64,000 nt of DNA, from NCBI GenBank assembly GCA_036768485.1, contig JAVLUZ010000340.1:6738134-6802133 (forward strand), in the 5' to 3' direction. This stretch comes from Mermis nigrescens. Lineage: Eukaryota; Nematoda; Enoplea; Mermithida; Mermithidae. Made by a program: the position numbers and the translations under genes. Below, in pieces: positions 58,401 through 64,000 of the stretch. The notes under the pieces are model-generated. The model was not told the DNA's origin and ran no database searches. It worked only from the letters and a program-made list of their open reading frames with translations. The stretch's first letter is position 1. The number at the start of each line of letters is the position of its first letter.

Positions 58401-61400
58401 ATTACGACTAAGCTATGATGCAGCTAATTTGAAGGCGTTTTTGTTTAAAAATATGATTCGGATCGGTCCTTCGGCAAAACAAAACGACGAAACAGAACTT
58501 GACATCGACAAGCGTATGGCTAAATTTCCGAAGCCGATTCTGAAACCTGTTTAAAAAGCTCCTGCCCTGACCAGGCACGTAGCTGGACGTCCAATTTTCG
58601 GGGAGGGGCCAACACTAATTTTGGGGGCCCAGGGTCCAAAAAGGCCAAAAATAGCGCAAAATAACGTTTAAAAATCCTATTTTTCCGGTTTTTTCTGAAT
58701 TTTGGGGGGTCCGGACCCCATATTCCCCCAGAGCTATGTGCCTGGCCCTGACAGCAAAAGAGTTTAAGAAACTGCTTGAAGAAAGCGGAATCATTTTACC
58801 TTACGATTAAACAATATTATTCTTGCAATTGCGTAAAATTCCTTTCTTAATAAAAATAAAAGTGTGTTAAACAGTGAGTGCGACCATAGGTGGGCAGCAC
58901 GTAAATTCTGGGAGGTGCAAGATTTTTCAAATGTCAAAAAATGGTTTTTAAAATGGTAGCATAGCGAAAACCACCATTTTTCAACGTTTCTCATTGAGCA
59001 CTATCCATTGACATCAAAATATCGCGAAAAAACAACAACAAAATTCAAAAATATAATTCTGGTATAGCCTCACCAAACCCCGCCCCCACGCCCACGTGTG
59101 AGTACGACCAACTGAGCTATGTATACAGCTCAGTGCTGTGGATTGACTATACTCTTCAGGAAGTTTATGAATTATCTCAATAAACGCATAAAATGTACAC
59201 TAAGGCTACGCTTTTTGAGGAATGTGCTGATTGTGGCATTTTTTGAGTAAAATGTGAAGTAAATGTGCCGAATGTGATCAGCACAATTTAGAATGTGCAG
59301 AGCACATTCAAGAATGTGCGAAATGTGGCATAAAATGTGCAAAATGTACAGGAAAATGTGCACACATGTGTAAAGTCTATAAAAGAACTGACTGCACACA
59401 AAATGCACAAATTTACAAAAATGACAAAGCTCTGTGACATTTGTAATAAGGAGTTATTGAACATGTATTCACTGAATAGACATAGGAAATCGGTACATGG
59501 AGTAACAGAATCAGAGGACGTTTTCACTGAAGATGAAAGTGTTTCAGAAGAGGAAAATAATATAAACAGTAATGGTGATGATGAAGATGATGAATACGAA
59601 ACTGATGACAGCTACACCAATGACAGTGGCTGGAATAATCCCTTCTGCCGACGTATAATGGAATGCTCTCTTGGGTACATGAATCCTTTTACAGGCAGCA
59701 TTCAAGAATTACAGGCAGAACCGTTTTATACCAAGCTTGTTAAAAAATTACGCCACTTTAATGACAGTCATGTATTTCTGCACGAAACTATGGTCTATAG
59801 TGACCTACAACGAAAAGTTAAAGAGACACGTAACCATTTTCATGATGATTTAAAGTGTAGTTAAAGTGAATCTAACGATGCAACTTGGTAAACCAGAAAA
59901 CTTTTGTTTAAGAAACTAATTTTGAACAATACCGATCTTTTTGGAAAGTAATTGGCAAGTCGTGCGACAGAAGCTGGTGAACCAATTGAAACATCTGATT
60001 CTGCGCAAAAAGCAGAACAAAGCTATCAGAACCTTCACCTAAGGATAGCATTTTAATTTTTGAAACTTAACGTTTTTCTGTTATTCCTACGACTGAAATT
60101 TTGGGAGTTTTTGCACATGTGTGCATATTTTCCTGTACATTTTGCACATTTTATGCCACATTTTGCACATTTTATGCCACATTTCGCACATTCTTGAATG
60201 TGCTCTGCAAATTCAAAATTGTGCTGATCACATTCGGCACATAAAGTGATGATTTTTCTCACTGTTCCTCTCTTTTATAAATTGTGAATGATTGCTTCAG
60301 CTCTGTATATGTCGCATCTCCTGTTTGATCCGGTTATAAGGTAATTGCGTCGTCAAACCTGCTTATAGCAATTTATCCTTCTTATAAACAAACTATTTCG
60401 TCACATCTGTCACGTGTCATTGTCTGGAATCGCCTCATCATGCCTCCTTAATTTGATGCGTAAAGCTTTTTTACATGTATATGCTTGCTTCATAAAAATC
60501 GATTAGTTAGTGAAAGGTTTTTTATGAATGTTTGGTTAGCTAAAAATACGTATAATGTAGTTGTCGGAAAGCTTTTTGCGGACGCCCTACACTTTTTGTT
60601 TGCTACTTAACTTAGTCAAAAGTCTAGCTCTAAAATTTTAATAAGCATTGAATAACAAAATTGAGGGATCGAAAATTGAGAAAAACGGCTAGACTTTGTC
60701 ATTTTTGTAGAAATTGATACGAGAAAGATAAATCTGAAAAGCGCTATCCTTCATTGTTTTTAGATCAAAAGTTATAAGCATTTATTCACACTATTTTGGG
60801 CTTTGAAGCATAAAAGCTGAGTCAGTCGCGAAAGTGACGTCACGTTTGCTTCGCAAAGTTTTTTATATTGCCGAAAAGTTTTTTTTGCTATGATTAACGT
60901 ATTACGTTGAAATCATAGGCGCTACGCACCCACACTTACGTTATCTGGTCGACTAGTACTACTTGTATTGAGTTAAAGTTTTACAGCTAGTGCAAAATTT
61001 CAGAGGACAATAATCTAAATATCAGAATTTTACCTTTTCCTAATCAACCCTAAATGCGTCAAAATTAAGTTGGAGATGATGCAAAATAGAAATGCCATAA
61101 TATTCCATTAATGGTGCCGATTTTGCTAATTTATAATACGTCTGTTCCGATAAATTCCTAAAATTGAGTTGAAATGGGAAATTATCAATGTTTATGCTAG
61201 ATTTAATATTCTTATTTCCTATTCCGCATGAAAGAAGCAGTTATAAACCTAAGCAAAATTTAAGGATGATTAAGGCTGCAAATTTCGTGGATGGTAATGA
61301 GATTCGGCATTGCTTGTATACTCGTATCTTCGAAAAGCGATCATATTCAGCTTAATAGGATAGAAGGTCAAGATTCTTTGGCGCTTCGTACCAGATTCAA

Positions 61401-63843
61401 TGTTTAATAATGCTTTAAAAGTTAAAAGGGCCAAAATTTTCATGCGCTATTCAGTAGATATAATCAATTTGTACATTGTTTATTTGTAAAAAGGCTGTTT
61501 AACTGGACTTAAAGGATGGAGTAAAAATATCCCATGTCAATTTTTTGCGGTAGTTGTCTTGTCCTTAAAAAATCTGTGAAATTGAGCTGAGAATGGTAAA
61601 AAGGCAACAAAAAATTTCCAGAAGTGAAAACAATGCAAACTCTAAAAACTATAGCTGCAAATAATTAGTGTACTGACTGATGAAGCTAAATGCAAGTAAA
61701 TTGGGACGGATAAAACAAACGCAAATGATGCATGCAGACATGCAGAACGTTTCCAATAAGTTATGAGCATTACATGTAACGGCTCGAAATTGGGAAGTCC
61801 CGACCATTTAGAGGGGGGAAATGACCCATAATTTCAGGTCAAAAACAGCCAAAAAAATTCAATTTTTTCCAAAAATCGGCGTGGGGTCAATTTTTGCCTT
61901 TGGGGGATGGGGCAACGTCCGACTTTGAGTGGGGAGATCCCCCATCCCACTCTTACATGTATGGTTATGAGGTAACATATTCCGAAACAACCCTTTTTCG
62001 AACCGGCAACCAATCATAATTTTAGGCCGCCGTAGAAATAAAGAGCATCGCCAGAGACGTGAAAAATTGCGGTACTAACGTGTACCCATTATTTTTTGAG
62101 CGTGAAAAAATTCAAAAGAAGAAATGAAAAGCGCTAAAACAAACTTAAAAATTCAATATCAACAAAGGATGCACCTTATTCAGTCCAATCTCAGAAAATT
62201 AGGGCGCCTTAAAACTTTGGACCGTATGCATTTATGCGCATGACATTTGTATGACTAACAGAGTCCATGCATTATAAATGCGAGTACAGTCATACTTACA
62301 AACCTATAGCTCAATTCTTGATACAATGGATCGACTGTTGATGTTCCAGTACCAGAAGATCTCCGTCCTGGAGGAGCCAAGTCATCGACCGACAAGCTGG
62401 CTTGCATACGCAGAATGCATTCTTGCAGACTGAGCGATTTAGTTTCATGTCTACTGAACACGGGAACTGTGCACTATAGCATGTTATATGCATTCAACGT
62501 ATAACACAAACAGGGTGACACAAAAAAAACATCCACCATATCTGCATTTATTTTAGAATGTTTAAGCTACGTCCTTACGGTTTCTTACATGCTAAAGAGG
62601 ATTAACTGCACTGTCAGCTGCGCAGTTTCATTAGCTAAGCGTCCTTGGCTAATTCAAAACATCGAGTTTACTACAAAATTTTTTTTTGCAAAAACCTAAA
62701 ATTTTTATGTGTGAATTTAAATGAAAGGATGATTTTATCGTAAAATTCAATTCATACAAATTTTGTTTTTTATGTCTTGCACTGTTTGTTTACATATTGT
62801 CACATCAACAATAATATGAATCATTTATGACTCATTGAAAACTCAAAAGCACTTTACGAGAAAAGGACTTTCGCTAAAAAAGCGTCAATTACTTTTCATT
62901 ATTCATCCATTCACTTACTTATCCAAACTAATGTGAGAAAAGTTTGCTTACCGTAAGCCGAATAAATTTTTTATAACCCACAAAATACCCCTTCAAAGCT
63001 TTTGTACATAAAAAAATATTGCTCAAGATATGTATGGTGGGTATTTTTTGCGCCACTCTGTACAAACAACATACATACGAAATCGTAATAAATGCTTACA
63101 TAAATATTGAGTAGATAGGCAATAATGTAGATATTTTTTATTTCTAAAAAGCATTCCAAAATTAAATTAGGCAATCCGCTGAGAAAAATCGCGCTAGTTT
63201 TTTCTTCATTTTAATCCTAATGACCTGATATGTATGCAGGAAATGATTATGAAAAAATAGTGAAAGTAAGTCACTTTAATCGTTAAAAAACGAACAGACT
63301 ATTCTTTGTCGGCGACTTTTAGCACAATCATCAAGCTCATAGCACTAAATTACATTGAAAACTGTTTTTAAAATGCATCTAGGAGTAAAATCTTTCAGCT
63401 TTAACTTTTCAATGCAGAGCATAAAAAGCCAGCAATAAAAATTTTGTACATTTTGGTACAGACTTATTGCGATACCCGATCCAAACAAAAAATATAAAAA
63501 GCAGTCAAAAGTGGTGAATAAATTCGATATAGTTGACGATCCTTAGCTAGTGGTAAGCAAAATTTAGCTCGAAACAGCTCACAAATGCGGGTCTTAAGGA
63601 CTTAAAAGATATAAAAAGCTTGTTGCGTTTATGTCTAATAAATAGTGGCGCTCACCTATGCAGCAGTCGCTTGACAAATTCAAGCAAGAAACCTGGTTGC
63701 TCAGAATCGGCATTTAATAAAGCTGTGCGTAGATTATCAACTGGAATCGGGTTATCGAATTCTAATTCTGATGTAATTTTCTTCAATGAAGGCGCATAAA
63801 TTGTATTAAAAGTCATGGAAGCTAAATAGGCTTCATCAGTCAT
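55430..63843 (-). CDS. PDCD10: Programmed cell death protein 10 / CCM3 (PDCD10), complete, 3 coding exons
   Basis: Small adaptor that binds GCK-III kinases (MST4/STK24/25) and CCM2 and sits in STRIPAK; it acts in the cytoplasm and at the Golgi. Coding exons on the minus strand: 63656-63843, 62304-62453 and 55430-55763 (188+150+334 bp, 223 aa plus stop; the human protein is 212 aa). Phases close (2, 2). The first exon gives the N-terminal dimerisation half (MTDEAYLASMTFNTIYAP, residues 1-18). The second carries the linker with ECILRMQASLSVDDL. The third carries the C-terminal FAT-homology four-helix domain, with ILSRIPDE at about 120-127, then KEFVKYSKKFSNTLK-like and ANQLIHQT-like segments. 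The donor of exon 2 is AG|GTTTGT; the nearby GTAAGT at 62295-62300 is out of phase with exon 3. An acceptor-like site just upstream of the start (GTCTCAG|TCAACAG) suggests a 5' UTR exon further upstream. Intron 2 (6.5 kb) holds the large 57540-60962 transposon and several MITEs. The identity is family knowledge; the exon edges are inference. Confidence 0.93.
55812..56095. mobile_element. Family A hAT-type MITE
   Basis: CATACATGGACAGCACCAAAATTCTGG...CCCCCTACGCCCAGGT. The TSD is not clear. It lies 49 bp upstream of the PDCD10 exon 3 acceptor. A palindromic GATGCCC/GGGCAT-rich patch follows to about 56165. Confidence 0.7.
56640..56706. repeat. Family C fragment
   Basis: GACCGTCTTTGCATACGTAC AAAGG and AAAAACACTGG match one end of family C; the rest of the element is missing. 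Confidence 0.5.
56810..57270. repeat. Degenerate tandem array, roughly 85-bp period, with GGCGCTTCGCGCC hairpin
   Basis: At least five units each carry an AATTTCCGGCGCTTCGCGCC-like core (near 56826, 56911, 56998, 57084, 57249) followed by AGATATAATT-like and CAGAAAGCTNCAAA. A related single unit is near 61380. Non-coding, PDCD10 intron 2. Confidence 0.65.
58378..58810 (+). pseudogene. Decayed small ORF split by a stop codon and a MITE
   Basis: The ATG at 58378 opens 58 codons ending at TAA 58552-58554. The same frame stays open past that stop, into the TSD of the family J MITE, and, when the MITE and one TSD copy (58572-58752) are left out, runs to TAA 58808-58810. The total is 84 codons with one internal stop. 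The peptide is basic/acidic, with ELDIDKRMAKFPKPILKP and then EFKKLLEESGI. I do not recognise a family. The exact phase restoration argues that it was once coding. Confidence 0.5.
58572..58744. mobile_element. hAT-type MITE, family J
   Basis: 173 bp, CAGGCACGTAGCTGG...AGAGCTATGTGCCTG, with perfect 8-bp TSD GCCCTGAC at 58564-58571 and 58745-58752. It is inserted in the ORF remnant of the large element. Confidence 0.92.
58885..59100. mobile_element. hAT-type MITE, family A
   Basis: 216 bp, CATAGGTGGGCAGCACG...CACGCCCACGTGTG, flanked by AGTGCGAC/AGTACGAC (7 of 8). Confidence 0.85.
59255..59370 (+). repeat. Cys-rich coding-like repeat, left copy
   Basis: Plus-strand frame with CAECDQHNLECAEHI then ECAKCGIKCAKCTGKCAHMC, i.e. 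a short AATGTG-based repeat unit. It overlaps, in another frame, the region just upstream of the zinc-finger ORF. The inverted copy lies at 60105-60250. Confidence 0.5.
59403..59864 (+). CDS. C2H2 zinc-finger protein of the 57540-60962 element
   Basis: 153 aa from the first ATG (59403); the open frame extends upstream without an ATG. A single C2H2 finger lies near the N-terminus (CDICNKELLNMYSLNRHRKS, then VH; pattern C-x2-C-x12-H-x4-H, about residues 11-32). A strongly acidic Asp/Glu stretch follows (about 40-75), then a C-terminal part with ECSLGYMNPFTGSIQELQAE and a Lys/His-rich tail. I do not recognise the C-terminal half. Its position between the long inverted arms suggests a transposon-carried or captured gene that binds DNA. 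There is no obvious catalytic motif, so it is not a transposase by itself. It could be a terminal exon of a longer spliced gene. Confidence 0.5.
   Translation: MHKFTKMTKLCDICNKELLNMYSLNRHRKSVHGVTESEDVFTEDESVSEEENNINSNGDDEDDEYETDDSYTNDSGWNNPFCRRIMECSLGYMNPFTGSIQELQAEPFYTKLVKKLRHFNDSHVFLHETMVYSDLQRKVKETRNHFHDDLKCS
60105..60250 (-). repeat. Cys-rich coding-like repeat, right inverted copy
   Basis: On the minus strand: CAECDQHNFEFAEHI then ECAKCGIKCAKCGIKCAKC, with one unit more than the left copy. It is adjacent to the right arm of the element. Confidence 0.5.
61780..61975. repeat. Dispersed repeat, family L
   Basis: ATGTAACGGCTCGAAATTGG...CACTCTTACATGTATGG with GGGGGATGGGGCAAC in the body. 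In PDCD10 intron 2; 60972-61780 otherwise shows no gene. Confidence 0.5.
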
Positions 63844-64000
63844 TTTACTTGAATCTGTTGACTGAGACAAAACCGACATACAAGAACACAAATATGAGGC
63901 GCGCTTCTTCGAACAAATGTTGTCCGTTGACTGAATGAAGGAAGGAAGATGTAATAAAACTGAATGATTACAAATGCACAGATAATTTAAAATGAAAATG

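Larger units (their letters stand above)
57540..60962. mobile_element. Mutator-like element with about 700-bp terminal inverted repeats, carrying ORFs
   Basis: The left arm is about 57540-58248 and the right arm about 60243-60962 (inverted, diverged by a few percent to about 15% by eye). It begins TAGTACTAGTCGACCAGATAACG. A probable 9-bp TSD is TTGTATTAA/TTGTATTGA (57531-57539, 60963-60971; 8 of 9). Both arms contain GTGACGTCAC. The centre holds a split ORF remnant (58378-58810), a C2H2 zinc-finger ORF (59403-59864) and an inverted pair of Cys-rich repeats. Two hAT MITEs (58572-58744, 58885-59100) are nested. No transposase is recognised. It lies in PDCD10 intron 2. The superfamily call rests on arm length and TSD size only. 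Confidence 0.75.

Noticed and set aside
57540..60962. Polinton/Maverick or viral element
   Set aside because: At 3.4 kb it is too small, with no polymerase, integrase or capsid-like ORF and a TSD closer to 9 bp than 6 bp.
62295..62304. GTAAGT donor for PDCD10 exon 2
   Set aside because: It breaks phase with exon 3, whereas AG|GTTTGT gives an in-frame join that aligns residue for residue with the family.

Overview
This is nuclear DNA from an animal, most likely an insect or other arthropod. The evidence is AT-rich sequence, GT-AG introns of very uneven length, five conserved eukaryotic housekeeping genes, and a dense load of short non-autonomous DNA transposons (MITEs). The species cannot be fixed from sequence alone. 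No rRNA, convincing tRNA, CRISPR array or bacterial-type operon was seen. No intact transposase or reverse transcriptase was recognised.

Layout. All five recognised genes lie on the minus strand, head to tail. From high to low coordinates they are: PDCD10/CCM3 (3 coding exons, 63843 to 55430, 223 aa); PIGM (single exon, 53137 to 51974, 387 aa); DPH5 (7 exons, 51767 to 40215, 272 aa); ALG3 (9 exons, 38886 to 26097, 437 aa); and an RMDN family gene (regulator of microtubule dynamics/PTPIP51-like, 9 exons, 23120 to 7594, 383 aa). I assembled the exons by hand from splice sites, reading-phase continuity and similarity to remembered family patterns. Every exon-exon phase closes. One ALG3 acceptor (intron 5) has no AG.

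Function. PIGM and ALG3 are both ER-luminal mannosyltransferases that use dolichol-phosphate-mannose, in the GPI-anchor and N-glycan pathways. DPH5 methylates the diphthamide intermediate on eEF2. The RMDN protein has an N-terminal membrane anchor and a FFAT-like motif, which fits an ER-mitochondria tether. PDCD10 is a STRIPAK/GCK-III kinase adaptor. The genes are neighbours but do not form one pathway.

Between and inside genes. The rest is mainly nested MITEs. Many show 8-bp target-site duplications (TSDs) and hAT-like ends. Others look like mariner (TA), Harbinger (3 bp) or Mutator (9-10 bp) types. The most unusual element is at 57540-60962 in a PDCD10 intron. It has about 700-bp inverted termini, a C2H2 zinc-finger ORF, a decayed second ORF split by a MITE, and an inverted pair of cysteine-rich repeats. 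A short hairpin, GGCGCGAAGCGCC, recurs in several otherwise different repeat families. The region 1-7593 lies downstream of RMDN and holds only repeats and weak ORFs.
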